Counted from the first letter of the stretch, positions 33,086 through 47,034 are shown. The stretch: DNA of 64,000 nt from Corythucha ciliata (GCA_038030265.1 CM075938.1:49407189-49471188), one strand, 5' to 3'. Notes: generated by a model not told the origin, from the sequence alone. Numbers and translations: made by a program.

Positions 33086-36000
33086 GAGGTAAAAAGACGT
33101 CATAACATTTTGTTCAAAGTAATTTCTTTAAACCACAAAAGATGCCCCAATTTCTAACGAAATCACCTTTGCCGCCTTGAAAATTGAGAGATTATTTGTG
33201 TTACTCATACCACCGGACTGAAAAGTGCAACCGTGAGTGCAACTCTCTTACTCAAAAAAGAAATAATCCCCTCGGCTTTTTACGTGCGGTTGATTGAAAA
33301 ATGCATTAAACAGGCCGAGTATTATTTTTCTGGCACTCCTATAAGGCGAACTATAAATTATCGGCCTCGCGGCATTAAAATCTAATAAAAATCGTATACA
33401 CAACACGCCTCCCCTCACCCCCTCGAAAACCTCCTTCCCATCTTATCCTGAGCAGTTATTAGCCATGTCTAGCACAAATAAAAAAAGTCGAATCATTCGA
33501 AATTTTGTAATTATTCCACATTTGAGAGAATAAAATGAGTGAAGCGTTGCATAAAGAAGAAAAAAAAATCCCACTAGCACTGGCTGACCACTGCGCTAAT
33601 TATTATACCCGTTTAAGTGCTCTCAGTTTGAAAACTCCTTTCAATTTTTCACTTTAAAGCCTTGTCTGAAAAATTTTGCAATTTCACCGTCGTTGCCTAT
33701 TATATCGAGTGGCGTAGCTTGACGAGTTCGTTATGTCCCTCTCTTTATACCGTCACAAAATTAGGATGCACGTGAAAGTGCATCTGATGAAGTTAGGTAT
33801 TTACACGGAGCTAATTAGATTTTTTTTTTTATACGAACATGGAAAAAACTCAAGGGCTAACATATGACGATATTAAGAGAGCCACAGGCAGAAAAAGGAG
33901 ATTGTTCGTTCCTATAGGGAGCTGGCTGCCGTCGCTCTCGTCGTTGTCATTTTCGAGAGAGAAAAAACAGCGCGCGAAGGGCGAGCATGACTTAGCGGGT
34001 GTGTCAGTTGACCTGTGACTGTGGTTGAGGCCAATATTTCCGCCTTAGTTCCACTAAAAAAAAAAAAAAAAAAAACAACAACAACGAAGAAACAAGTTGT
34101 GAGAGTTATAAAGCGTCCTTCTCACCCTTTCTTTCCTTCTCATGGAAGCCCATGTCATTCACATGGATGGAGAGTGGCAACAAGGCAGACTCTCTCTCTC
34201 CCATGGATACAATTTCGAGGCCAATTATGTCGTTCGCGGCCCCCGGGTTGAACAAATCATAATTACGCCATATTTTCAAGGTTTTAAATTCTTTTAACAT
34301 TTTTTTAAAAAGTTAAAGCGGGTCACAATTACAGAATTCAGGTTCCTTCTATGAACTCATTAAAATGAATTATCCTCACGCTGGCAATTGATTCAAAGAG
34401 ATCAAAACGTCAGTGTCACTTTAGCCCTCTCTATTTATCCTTATGCAAGTTATCAAAGGTCCTAACTCCGAATTCAGGCCTGGTTTTCAAAGTTATTTTT
34501 ATTATTAATTATAAATTATTTCGTAACAAAGCCGAATACAAACGACTGAAATGTGAGTGATAGTAGCCAATCTGGCTTTTATCTTCTATGAAAGTATAAA
34601 ATTCGAGTCCCCAAATCCAAGGCAATCTGGCGAATGAAATTTTTGTCGTAACGAACCGCCTTGAAAACTTTTATTTCATTTACTTAAAAAACCGGTATCA
34701 CCGTGAATAAATACGGCACCGCAGAGAAAGTTATGCGATTTTTCGAGTGAGCGGCGACCGCGGAATTCGGGTGATATGGAAAAATTTACAATCCATAACT
34801 GAACTTGTGGTGTGTATAATGAGTGAAACAAGATTAATTATGTAATGTACTGTGTTTAAAGCGTGTGAATATACAAACTAGGGACCTATAGAGGTTGTGG
34901 TGGGGGGTGGGGGTGCTTCAAGAATCGCAGTTTGTCGTGACGATCGATCAAAGAACTAAATACTAAAGAGGGGAATTTAATGAAAATCATCGTGTTACCT
35001 AAAGAAAAGAAAATCTATTCAAGTTTTAATGCACACGCACAATAAAGCCTCTTTCTTCTTATGAAGTAAGAAAAAAAAAATCTGGCCTAAACGATTTTCA
35101 CGGTCGACACTATCACGCCTTTTTTTTTCATTTACGCGTCTTTAAGACAAATTGAAAGGTAGCAAATACCCTTTTGGTGGGTGGGTGGGGGTTGCAATGG
35201 GGGGGGGGGCTTTTACCGAAATTATTTCCAGGTCACTTTTCATTGTTATACACAGGCTCCGACACCATGAGAAAAAAAAAAAATTATATAAATAACCCGA
35301 AGGGGTGGGGTCACACCCTTTCAATTCAATAATTGAACGTTTTAACAGATTTCTTCAGCCTTTTCTTTAAGCATGCGTAAAAACAAGGATTTTTAAGTGC
35401 AATATTCAAGCAAACAAATTCGATTAAACAGACGATTTTTTTTTTTCGTTTGTTTTTCGTTTCAAGCTTCAACGAAGATTACTGCAAAAACCCATCAAGT
35501 CGAAACTTTACTCACGGAGCAGTCCCTCCCCCCGCGAAGGCCAATTTTATGGTTGATGAAGGGAGAAGAGTGTAACAAAAATATGCTTCAAGAATGGTTA
35601 GTTGACTGGCGAATTAAAACATCAATCCGGCCCCTCTCCTTCACCGCTGCGGTATTCACATAAAACACAATTTTTTCATAGCCAAGTTTTTATATTTTCT
35701 TCGAAAGAAACAACGCGTGGCCGAGTTGTTCTTTGAAGTGGAGTTATTCAAGGTGCACGACTGCGTGATTTGAAAAGATTAAATAAATAAATAAAGTGGC
35801 GGTGAAAGGTGTAGAAAATGTATTTTATTTAGCTTTGAAACTGTCGTTTCCCAAGTTGGAGTGGCCAAACTGACCAGCATGCTTATAGTGACATACCTAG
35901 GTAGCGTCTGGGTGAGGGTGGTGTGGGGGTGGGGGTTAAACCGTACCGAGCCGAGTTACCGTTAAGTTGTTTTCAAATTGATTTGATTCGAGCCGCACGT

Positions 36001-36479
36001 GGCTTATGAGTCCCTCCTCAGCAGGGGCGGTTTTATGCCTAGATCATGACGGGAGTGGCGGCAAACTTTCCTCTTATCTATTTCGCTTAATTTCTTAATT
36101 TTCTTATTAAAAAAAAAACCCTGAAAGCCCACGGCCTCTGGTTTCCAAAAACCGGATCTTTTATTGCAGTTCCTGAGACCTGCTCGAGTCTGAGCGAGTG
36201 TAGTGTTTGGCGATTTGAATTAAAAACAAAAAAGCGGCAAAAAATCTGGAAATTAGGTCCTAAAACCCAGAAAATTCTGCTGAAAAACAAGTGGTACCCA
36301 TCGACTCGCGCTACACGCTGCGAGGCAGTAAGTTTGGCTCAGTGCGTAGGTAGGAATTTGTCCTGGCGGGGGATCAGATTGAAATCTCGTAAGGGTCGGG
36401 GAGGGGGGACATTTTAGTCATCATTCCACCCAGCCAGCACACTCTTGAATCTGGACATCTTGCTGGCCTCATCATAGCC
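33086..36479. other. Unique AT-rich DNA right of the Academ-like element
   Basis: Homopolymer runs of A, T and G are frequent, for example 34056-34075 and 35199-35208. There are no supported genes or elements. Confidence 0.5.
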
Positions 36480-38160
36480 TCAATCTCTCAGTTAAGGGCG
36501 ATTTTTGGACTATACCCACAAATTAGCGCTTTTCTTAATTATGGCCGAGTGTACCGTTCTTCTCAATTTCAGCCGCAGATTAGCGGTTTTGCCCCAACCC
36601 TCCCATAGCCATGAATTTGTGCCTTTTCTCAACTTTAGCAGCAAAGTATCTTTTTATCCCGTGAGCGTTGTTTCTTAGTTATCCACGAGTTTTGGCGTTT
36701 TCCTCAATTTTAGCAGCATATATTACCGAATTTTTAAAACCTTTTACCAGGGGATTAGCACTTTTCTCAGTTTTAGCTGGAAATTAACGTTTTTCTTAAG
36801 TGTTTTCCTCAATATTAGCCGCAAAATAGGGGGAACTTTTCACGAATTAGGATTTTTTTGGTTCACCTTACGCAATGCATGAGCGATATTTCTCAGTTTA
36901 CGCGCGAATTAACGGTTTCTCCACCTATTGCCACAAATTGGCGCTTTTTTTCAATTTCAGCCTGTAAAGTTGCCTTCAGAATCCGCAAATTGGCGTTTAT
37001 TCAGTTTTTGGCGCAAATTAGAATTTTTCTCAATTTCAACCGCGAATTAGCGTTTTTTTTTAAATTGTAGCGGCGATGCGTCGTAGCGTTTCAAACCTGT
37101 GAACTAGCGAATTTTCTCAATTTCAGCCACAAATTAGCGAATTTTCTCAATTTCAGCCACAAATTGGCGTTTGGCGCAATTTTAGCTGTAAACAGGCGAT
37201 TTTTCCCGTTTTTAGCCGCGAATTAGCAATTCTCTTAATTTTTAGTTTTAAAATTAACCTATCTCTTAATTTTGACCAGGCTGATTATATTATCTTCTAA
37301 ATATCACCCGCAAATTAGCAGTTTTTCACATTTAACCACCGCATTAGCAATTTTATGACTTTTATAAGTATAAATTATTGATTCTTTTCAGTTCTAGCCG
37401 TGACTTAGCGTATTTTTTAACATTATACTATAGCCACGCATGAATTTGCCATTTTTCTGGATTTTGGCCACAAAAATGTCCTCAAAAGGCGCGAATTTGA
37501 ATTATAAATGTAAATTTTTTTTTCGAACCAAAATATTCACATCTATCCATTCATTTCTGCCAAAAAATCATCATTTTTAAATTATAAATTTCACGACACT
37601 TAATTCGAGAATTAGTGATGTTTCTCAATTTTAGCTGCGAATTTTCGCTTTTTCTAAATTTTAGCAGCGTGGTAGCGTCTCCAACCCGTGCATTACCTAC
37701 CGAGTTTTGTCAATTTTTGCCAAGAATTGGCGTTTGACTCAATTTAAGCTACAAATTAGCAATTTTTTCCATTTTTAACTGAGAATTCGCACTTTTTCCC
37801 AATTTGAACTGGGAATAAACGTTTTTCTTGATTTCAACTGCGCTAATTGGTGAGTTTTTCAATTTTTGCCGCGAATTAGTGATTTTCTTCATTTTGTATC
37901 CGCGAATTAACGTTTTTCCATAACTTTACGTATCTGCAAAATCCAAATTAGCGATTTTTCCCAATTTCAGCTGTGAAATAGCGTTTTGTACTAATTTTGC
38001 GGCCATTCAGCATCCTATTCCCTTTTTCATACGCGAATTCATACGCCATTTCAGTTGTGAATTTGCCATTTTTGTCCAATTTTAACAAGAAAGCGTCTTT
38101 TATTTTTCAATATTATAAATTGGATAATAATTGGATAAAATATTAATTTTTTTATGACCC
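36480..38160 (+). repeat. Array family B (~30 bp, TTTTCTCAATTTTAGCCGCG)
   Basis: The longest array in the window. Units alternate TTTTTCTCAATTTTAGCC with GCGAATTAGCG and are strongly diverged. Two adjacent units near 37105-37165 are nearly identical, which points to local slippage. Confidence 0.85.
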
Positions 38161-38269
38161 TAAATGTTTTATGGTTTTATTTGCTCTTGATCCCGAACCC
38201 GAAAGCGCAACGATGAAGTGATGAGGGGGCTAAAAGTGACGGAGGGGGAGAGGTCCTTAGTTAATCCGC

Positions 38270-38560
38270 GCTCAAAATAGTGATAAACCCTGTTTCTCGG
38301 TTAAAGTTGAGAAAAAGTGCAAACTCGTGGCTAAATGTGACATAATTTTGAAAAAGTTCGCTGCTAAAATTGAGAAAAATTGCTAATTCGCTGCTAAAAT
38401 GAGGAAAAAGCACTAACTCGCGCATGGCTAAATTAAATGTGATGAAATCGCATAATCGTGGCCAAAATTAAGATGAAGTGCTAATTTATAGCTAAAAATG
38501 AGAAAAAGTGCTCATATTTAAATTTGGAATTGAGAGAACGCCAATTCGCGATTTTTGTTG
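38270..38560 (-). repeat. Array family B, minus orientation
   Basis: Units such as GCTAAAATTGAGAAAAATTG CTAATTCGC are the reverse complement of family B. They follow the plus-oriented block, giving a large inverted arrangement. Confidence 0.75.
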
Positions 38561-38814
38561 GCAGCTCCAAATATTGAAAAGAAGCACCGTGTGCTTATCC
38601 GAGCTTATCCGCTGGAAAAATAGAGTTAATTCGCATTTTCCGCAAGAGTGGATTTATGGTGTATAAAACCTAGATCCGCCACTGCCCACTGTTTACCAAA
38701 GATAAGTGTTAATATCAATCCGAAGTCCCCGGAGGAGGTTAGGAAAAATAGCTAGAGGGGCCGATTTCAGGATGGCGAGGTCCACGTTTAACTTGACGGG
38801 CTACTGCTGACTTA

Positions 38815-39130
38815 CGGAAAACCTGCGAATTACTTCCCTTACATGAGAAATTGGTTTTATATCGAGCGAAATTGACTTTATACTGTTATATGTATGTTGT
38901 AATCAGTTTGAGAACTTCGTTTTAGTGAGGAAAACCCGTAAAACCGCTTGCTTTAGAGAGAAAAGCTGGCGAAATTACTTTTTTTATCACTTCATCTGTC
39001 AGAATACTCCGCGAATTGCTTTTTTTAGCGCGAGAATTGGCCTCACTAGAGAGCGAAAATCTTTATTTATAGCGCGTGAATTGATTTTTTCAGCTAGAAA
39101 ACCCCACGAAATTGTTTGTTTTTATTTTTT
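38815..39130 (+). repeat. Array family A, plus orientation, left of the MITE cluster
   Basis: Units with GCGAAATTGACTTTATA, GCGAATTGCTTTTTTTAGCG and GAAAACCCCACGAAATTG. MITE 1 follows immediately. Confidence 0.65.
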
Positions 39131-39133
39131 TAA

Positions 39134-39527
39134 TGGCCGTATTCAGAGACCTTCCTTAACTTAAGGCCGCCTTAAATAAGGCACTATAAAACACGAGTAC
39201 TGCAACACGCAAATCGACGCCATACTTGTTCCCTCATATGATTATAATTATCACCTAATCTCATTGACAAGTAGGATATTTTTATTTATTTCCACCGCGT
39301 TCCGCGTTTGTTTGCTGTTACGATGACAATTTTTGCATTCATGATATTTTGTTTACCCTAACGACTGAGGGACCAAATATGGCGCTGAAACCTGTGTTGC
39401 AGTACCTGTGTTTTAAAGGTTCTCTACCTTAAAGTGCTTCAGAAACAGGTGTTGCATTTTAATAAACCGTATGATCTTTGCACAAATTAAGTAAGGCTTT
39501 GATAAGGGAGCTTTCTGAATACGGCCA
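39134..39527. repeat. MITE 1 of an abutting cluster
   Basis: The ends TGGCCGTATTCAGAG and TTCTGAATACGGCCA are reverse complements. Internal paired words include CTTAACTTAAGG against the CCTTAAAGTG region, and GAGTACTGCAACAC against GTGTTGCAGTAC. A part-copy with GCGTATTCAGAAACCC begins near 39827. Confidence 0.6.
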
Positions 39528-39530
39528 TAT

Positions 39531-39672
39531 GCCTTGTTCACACGATGCAATGTTTGAAGCTATATTACATGCTGGTTTTTTAAAAACATAATATGTTCCT
39601 TGGTAGTGACCGGATGGTTTTAAAAATCCAGCATGCAATTAAGCTTCAAACATTGCAACGTGTGAACAGGGC
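39531..39672. repeat. MITE 2 of the cluster (142 bp palindrome)
   Basis: The left end is GCCTTGTTCACACGATGCAA, then TGTTTGAAGCT. The right end is AGCTTCAAACATTGCAACGT, then GTGAACAGGGC. Almost the whole element pairs with itself. It starts within 4 bp of the end of MITE 1. Confidence 0.7.
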
Positions 39673-39676
39673 TTTA

Positions 39677-39814
39677 AGGCCCGTTCACAAGCTCTATTTT
39701 TACGTTCTATGGAGTTCATGCCTTCCAAACAAATTTATTCCCTCGAAAAATGAATCATTTTGATAGGTTACATAGACTCCACAGACGCATTGCACAGAGC
39801 TTGTGAACGGACCT
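39677..39814. repeat. MITE 3 of the cluster (138 bp), TTA flanks
   Basis: The left end AGGCCCGTTCACAAGCTCT pairs with the right end AGAGCTTGTGAACGGACCT. TTA flanks both sides (39674-39676 and 39815-39817). It directly follows MITE 2. Confidence 0.7.
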
Positions 39815-40830
39815 TTAGAGGGGAGCTGCGTATTCAGAAACCCATTTTTACGAAAGCCTTAACTAAAGAGGTTGAAAAATGTGATGGTTTATAAAAATGT
39901 GTCATCTGTTTCGAAGCGCTTAAAGGAGACATAAAGGTTAAGGTTAAACTGACGATTCGCGCTTTGAAAAGCCCTAAACAGATTATTCATATTTTGAAAA
40001 TCGACCATTTGTGCGTCAAAAACGGCTAAACTGAGCCATTTTCACACGTTTAAAATGTCTGAACTGACGATACGTGTCCTAAAAATAGCAAAAAACTGTC
40101 TATTAGGACTCAATAATGGTCAAACTGATCAAACGCGAAAACGCCCCCTCTCACCGTCACCACTGTAGGTTACTTATTTATGGTTATTTTATGGCTGCCC
40201 ATCCCTTCACCCCTTCATCGATGCACTACTGGCTGCATTGTAGATGAGGGATGAATAGAGGGGAGGAGGGTCTATAGGAATCATCTGTGCCGCGACCCTT
40301 ATTCAGCAGCCTTGGTGAAGATAAAAGAAATCTCTCCAATGACCAGCAATAGCATACGCCGTCTTCTTAGGGGGGGGGGTTTAAACCCCCAAAACCCACC
40401 CCGTAAATCCGCCACTGACAGTGGGACAAACAATTCGGTAACGAAAGTAGAGGGAAGAGATGTTGCAAGTAATCGAATGAGAGAGCACTGGCCGCGGGTT
40501 CATGTTTTTCTTGACGGGCTATAGTTGTTTCCACTAAAAAAGAAAAAGAAGAAGAAGAAAATAATTTCGCTTGTCTTTACTAACTGAAATAACCAGAAGC
40601 AATTTCGGAGGAAATGGTCGTTAAAAACCCAATTTCATGGTTTTCCCTCACTAAAAAAAAAAAAAAAATTTGAAGTTATGTGAGCAATTAGTAGATTACA
40701 TTACTGGATTAGTAAGTGGTGCATTACCTGCGAGTTATTTGTTTGGCGGACGAGGCTTGCCGAGGCCGCTAATTAAAAACGAGTCGAGTGATGTACGTCA
40801 TTTTTCGCGCAACCGTCGACGAATATTACC

Positions 40831-42058
40831 CAGTTTTATTCTTTTGACAAAAGAGTCTTAAGATATTTCTATAATCACGGATGAGGTGATAACATTTCAA
40901 CAAAAGTTGCACAGGGTTATAGAAAACTGACATGTAAAAAACCTTTACTGTACAGTTTTCAAAAACTGAAGCTATAAAGTTCCAGGTTATGCAAAATTCA
41001 ACTTACTGGAGTTATCATATTATCGTAATGGGCAACTTACGAAGCAGGTAGCGTGAAAAAGGCAATTTCAAGGGTTTCACTCCCTTAGAAACGTTTCGTT
41101 GTTGTTTTATTTTCGCTAGAAAATTAATTTCACTCGCTATGAAAGCAATTTTGCTTACCAGAAAAACAATTTCGAGATTTTTCTCTCCATTAATACTAGG
41201 CTTTGTCACTAAAACAGGCAGTGGTGGTCCCACAAATGTATCACCGGCCCGGGGCGGAGATCTCTATGAGGCCCCTTCCTTAGTCTCTAAATTAACAAGT
41301 AATATAATTTTTATGAAGCTGTAATATTGACAATTTCACCGTTTTTTGCCGTATTTTTACTTGAGTCATAAATTTCTTTTTTTTTTTTTTTGTTTTCAGA
41401 GCATTTATTTTTGAAAATGAACTATTTTTTCGCGATTTTAGCTGAATATGCCGATTTCATATTGGCCCTTTTTAACCATTTTAGCCACGAAACCATGTTT
41501 TCGTTAATTTAAGCAGTGAGTTAGCAAGTTTTTATTTTATTTTTTTATTTTTTCATAAATTACCTAGATTTTTACTCCCAATCTTAGCCAAAGTTGCCTC
41601 CAGAAACCCCGGATAGAATTATTTACAATTGTATCCCCAAATTAGAGCTTTTTCTCTATTTTAGCCATAACTAACGTTTTTATAATTATTAGCTTACTGT
41701 CTAATTTTTCATCACTTTCAGAAGCGAATTAGCGTTTTTTCTCAATTTTATTCGAGAATCAACAGTCTTTTAAATCACTTTTAGCCGCGAGTTAGTGAGT
41801 TTACCCGTTTGCACTTCATTTCAATTATAGCAGAGAATGAGCTTCATTTCTCAATTTCTATCCTTGAATTAGGGATTTTCTCCATTTTAGCGCCGAATTT
41901 AAGAGCCACGAAGAAGAGAAAATTCGCAGTTAAAAACAAGAAAAAGCGCTAATTAAAGGCTAAAAGTGAATAGTACTGCTAACTCGTAACTAAAATAGAA
42001 AAAAAATCTGTAAAAAACTCTAAATTCTGGATAAAAATTGAGAAAACCGCCAATTTTC
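40831..42058 (+). repeat. Tandem duplication, unit 1 (1,228 bp)
   Basis: Starting at CAGTTTTATTCTTTTGACAA the sequence repeats at an offset of 1,228 bp. The unit contains a unique stretch and a block of the TTTTCTCAATTTTAGCCGCG array. Differences between units are sparse (single-base changes and one- to few-base indels in A or T runs). A 72-codon frame repeated in both units is not a recognisable gene. Confidence 0.9.
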
Positions 42059-43282
42059 CAGTTTTATTCTTTTGACAAAAGAGTCTTAAGATATTTCTAT
42101 AATCACCGATGAGGTGATAACATTTCAACAAAAGTTGCACAGGGTTATAGAAAACTGACATGTAAAAAACCTTTACTGTACAGTTTTCAAAAACTGAAGC
42201 TATAAAGTTCCAGGTTATGCAAAATTCAACTTACTGGAGTTATCATATTATCGTAATGGGCAACTTACGAAGCAGGTAGCGTGAAAAAGGCAATTTCAAG
42301 GGCTTCACTCCCTTAGAAACGTTTCGTTGTTGTTTTATTTTCGCTAGAAAATTAATTTCACTCGCTATGAAAGCAATTTTGCTTACCAGAAAAACAATTT
42401 CGAGATTTTTCTCTCCATTAATACTGGGTTTTGTCACTAAAACAGGCAGTGGTGGTCCCACAAATGTATCACCGGCCCGGGGCGGAGATCTCTATGAGGC
42501 CCCTTCCTTAGTCTCTAAATGAACAAGTAATATAATTTTTATGAAGCTGTAATATTGACAATTTCACCGTTATTTTGCCGTATTTTTACTTGAGTCATAA
42601 ATTTCTTTTTTTTTTTTCAGAGAATTTATTTTTGAAAATGAACTATTTTTTCGCGATTTTAGCCGAATATGCCGATTTCATATTGGCCCTTTTTAACCAT
42701 TTTAGCCACGAAACCATGTTTTTGTTAATTTCAGCAGTGGGTTAGCAAGTTTTTATTTATTTTTTATATTTTTTCATAAATTACCTAGATTTTTTCCCCC
42801 AATCTTAGCCAAAGTTGTCTCCAGAAACCCCGGATAGAATTATTTCCAATTGTATCCCCAAATTAGAGCTTTTTCTCTACTTTAGCCATAACTAACGTTT
42901 TTATAATTATTAGCTTACTGTCTAATTTTTCATCACTTTCAGAAGCGAATTAGCGTTTTTTCTCAATTTTATCCGAGAATCAACAGTCTTTTAAATCACT
43001 TTTAGCCGCGAGTTAGTGAGTTTACCCGTTTGCACTTCTTTTCAATTTTAGCAGAGAGAATGAGCTTCATTTCTCAATTTCTATCCTTGAATTAGGGATT
43101 TTCTCCATTTTAGCGCCGAATTTAAGAGCCACGAAGAAGTGAAAATTCGCAGCTAAAAACAAGAAAAAGCGCTAATTAAAGGCTAAAAGTGAATAATACT
43201 GCTAACTCGTAACTAAAATAGAAATAAATCTGTAAAAAGCTCTAAATTCTGGGATAAAAATTGAGAAAAACCGCCAATTTTC
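42059..43282 (+). repeat. Tandem duplication, unit 2 (1,224 bp)
   Basis: This is the second copy of the unit at 40831-42058, head to tail with no spacer. It ends at CCGCCAATTTTC, after which the sequence is different. The low divergence suggests either a recent duplication or two collapsed haplotypes placed in series by assembly. Confidence 0.9.
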
Positions 43283-43609
43283 GGCCCCTTGAAACCCTTG
43301 GGCATTTACCACAATTTACCACTAGAAAACGTGCCAAAGAGGTCAAAAGATATAAGGGTGGGAGCAAGGTTGAACGCGCGCAGATTTTCGGGCTCATCGC
43401 GTCCAAAACTGCGGTGGTACAGGATGGGGGGGTCATCGCCCTCTCCTTGTGTAAACTCTGGATCCGCGTCTGTTTTGGCCTAAACTGTATTGCATCGAAC
43501 CGCGAATCAGTGCTTTTTCTCCATCTGAGCCGTGAAAATCAAACTCGACTCAAAATGTGCGGAGTGGGGACAACTGCACTATTAGTTGAACTGTAGCAGA
43601 ATTTTGCTC

Positions 43610-44085
43610 ACCCAAACACGGCTAAACGGCTAAAATTTAGAAAAAGTGATGATCTTTAGAGGCTTAAATTGAAAAAACGCACCAATCCACGGTTTTGCGG
43701 TGCAAAGTGCATACCGGCAATTTTTCTCCACTTTAGCCACGGAGTTGACCCAAGAACAGCTCATCATCATTAGCGTGTTTTCGCAAGTCTCGTTTGGAAG
43801 TTGCATTGAAACCGCACAGGCCCCCCTACCGTTTATTCAAGCTTATTCACAATTTTGACAACATATACATTAGCGCTTTTTCTCAATTTCTGTTTTAGCG
43901 TTTTTTGCTTAATTTCAACCGTGAATTTGCGATTTTTCCAAATTCCAAATTCCTTTTTAAGCTAAAGTTCTCATCATGGGCTCAATTTCTGCAGTAAAAT
44001 TGTCACTTTTTGGACTGAAAGCAGCGAAATTGCCTCCAGATAGCGTGAAACACGCGTTTTTCACAATTTTAACCGCGAAACAGTC
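43610..44085. repeat. Array family B, mixed orientation, after the duplication
   Basis: Minus-oriented units (AAACGGCTAAAATTTAGAAA) near 43620-43690, then plus-oriented units (CAATTTTTCTCCACTTTAGC) up to about 44085. Confidence 0.65.
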
Positions 44086-47034
44086 TCAAACGCGCTTTAG
44101 CTCATTGTATGACTAATAAACAGTCGAAATCGGAGGGTTAGTTGTGTCATTTTGTGACTGAAAATCTGATTCGAAGAAAGTATATAAGTAGTGGGGAATG
44201 TACTCGTAAGTTGAAGTTTTGCTCATCGATGACGGGCCAATTAAACGGACTCGATAAGTCGTTATTGTGAAGGTCTGTTTCGTCGTTAAAACTTCTCCGT
44301 GCCCGACGGGCAAGCTCCCGAATTCCGAAGGACCCCAACACGCGATCACTTTGATACGTTTTTAATCCCCTGAAGCTCTCGAGAGTTATATCCCAATAAA
44401 AATCGTCCTGAACTGTTCAAAGTTTCTCAACTCTGAATAAGTAGCTCTCATTGTGCGTGACTCTAATCGTCCCCATTGCCTAATCCCCCCCCCCCTCTGC
44501 AAGACTGCAATCCTCTCGATTCGTGAATTCGATCCCAAGACTTTTCCACATCGGCATTCATTCAAAGCTGTTCCACTCCTTTGACAAAGAGTACCTAAAA
44601 ATGCTTGTTTCCGACAAAAAAAAATCCTTAATTGTTTGTTTTGACCAAGTTACTGTGGCAGCGGACGTGAAGTAAGTCAATGAAAATTAGATCTCGAGCG
44701 GACTCTGAAGTAAACAATCGCGTAATATATATATTCGGTTCCTTTTTTTTTTTCGTGTGTATGTGTCAGCCCGCACGCTGAGTTTTAATAGAAGCAAAAG
44801 AAATGAAACCAGATTTACGTCCGCGTGCACGCGAACATAAGGCAATTATAAGAAGAGAAACTTCTGTTCCCCCCCCCCCACCCATCCACAGAAAGGTATA
44901 GGCCCGAGAAAGAAGTTTGATATTGAAGTTGAAACGTGACCGTGGGGCCAATGTTCCGTATGTTACGAGAAAAATATTAAGGCGGATGGCTATTATGTGT
45001 GTGAGGGATTTCATTTCTTTTCGAGGCGTTTTGATGCATCCAAAAGTCATTATGTTTTCTTGTTTCTGCCTGGATAGATTGGTATATCGTGAAAAACGAA
45101 TTCAACGCCGCTGGTTTGTCTTGTTTAGGAGGACACCCTCCCAATGAGCATTACAGCAACTTTATTTTCATCATTGTTGTTAGTTTCTCAGCCACTCAAC
45201 GAGACGAGAGACGGGTTGGGGGAGTTTAGCCGCGAGAAAAATGAATTTTGCGTAAGTACGAGAGACTCACGCAATGTTACCACAAGCCCAAAGCCCAAAG
45301 TAGCCCTATACCAGAATTTACGAGCTATAATAACGAGTGGGAAGTCTGAAATTATGAAATTTCACAAAATTTCATAAAAAAATTCGCGTTTTACTATCAA
45401 TTCTATCCCCTTGAACAGCACAGCGTCACACCCGTCACTACATATAGTGTAAATAGTTTCAGTGAGGGGCGGGGGGGATAGTCTCACGTTTTGCTTCTAA
45501 CGGAAGGCCGTTGTTACATCAGTTTCCGCCGAATGAAATGGACAAGTTATTAAACTCTCCTAAAGATACATTCTTTCTGCCCTCCCTTCCACCGTTCATC
45601 ACAGTGGTTCGCCTGTTAAAAGCCTCTCACTTCGAGAAAATTACAATTACGCAACAATTAAACAAGTTCGATTCAAATTTCTTACGATTGATCGATATAA
45701 GTCCTTCACTTTCATTTGTGAAACAAAAAAATAACGATAGGAACCGCGATAGAAATGGCTGCATGTACGAAGTATAATGCACTGATCCAGATAAGGCAAT
45801 AAACCGTTGGTAGGGCAGATGGCAGAGGGGAATCAAACTCAGTTGTTTCGACATTTCTAAATCATATCTTTAACAAAAAAAAAAGCTACTTAAGGCGTGA
45901 CGATGGCTCTTTAATAACTTTTACTTAGCACAATTCGTCAGTTATTGAGTGAAAACCTTTCTCCAGCTGCTGTTGCTTGAATGGTTCGTATTTAATTTGA
46001 AAAGCATAGAAAATTAATTATTAAACTTTTCTCTTTCTTCAGACTGTGAAACTACAGATCGCGCACACAGGGAGAAAGAGGAAATAATTACAATAACAAA
46101 CAAAGGCCATAGCAAATAAATTAAGGCTGGAAACTAAAACCATTGATTAAACGAAATAAAAAAAATACCATTAAAGCTCGATAAGATCAACTTTTTTTTG
46201 TACCAGTTTTGTTCAAAAGCGTAACAGAGTGGCTCGTTATAATTAATAATTGGTAGCTTGGTGAGTGAACAAAGTATATGCCTGTGGTTTGTTCCTGATT
46301 GAGAGTTTCGAGCGCGGAAGTATAAGATAAGAGGTGGAAAAAAAAGGGACGCTGGTCCAGGAGGTGGTCTTTTTCGGCTATATATTCACACAATGCGGGC
46401 GGTGGGAGGGGGAGCGGTTATGGCTTACCGGCTTATTAGTCGCGAAATAAGTTCCTTTCCTGGCTTTCTATAAATTTATTTTGAAAACCTCTTTTTATTA
46501 CTTATTGTCGTTCGAAAGATTAAACTTCTTATCCAATGGTGGGCGGTGGCGGGAGGGGGGGTTTACTACTAGCCAACAAAGTTTCACAACTCAATCGAAC
46601 CGAAAACAAGCGCGCTAAAGGCGTTATAATAAAACTCTTCACGGTATAATTGCAATGTGCCCTTAAGCGCGTCATTATTTAACTAAACATACACCAAACT
46701 CATTGATTGATTATACCTTTTTCTTTATAGTCCTGAGGCGCTACATGCCTCTAGGCGTTGATTCAAGCCCGATTCAATTCAAGAAGTGAGATAACAAACG
46801 TAATTTTTACGGACATACATCAAAGTATAAAATCAATGTCCTTATTTATCATCGTCTGGAGGAATCTTGAGCTCTACAAAATAGACCCAGAAACAGACGC
46901 CGTCATGTCCATTTAATGCATTTCATGTGTAAAATGCACCGGTTTTTGGATACTCTCTGCTGGTGACTGACAGTGCCGGCTTTGGACATGGGCGACCCCA
47001 TGGGTGACTTCATAAAGTCACTGTTCAGAATAAG
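44086..47034. other. Unique DNA
   Basis: No array, element or gene was recognised. Short open frames lack any family pattern. Confidence 0.5.

Noticed and set aside
36480..38160. CRISPR array
   Set aside because: Units are diverged, head-to-tail and without unique spacers of constant length, and the DNA is eukaryotic.
41015..41233. 72-codon minus frame repeated at 42243-42461
   Set aside because: It is duplicated only because the whole 1,228 bp unit is duplicated. No family pattern.
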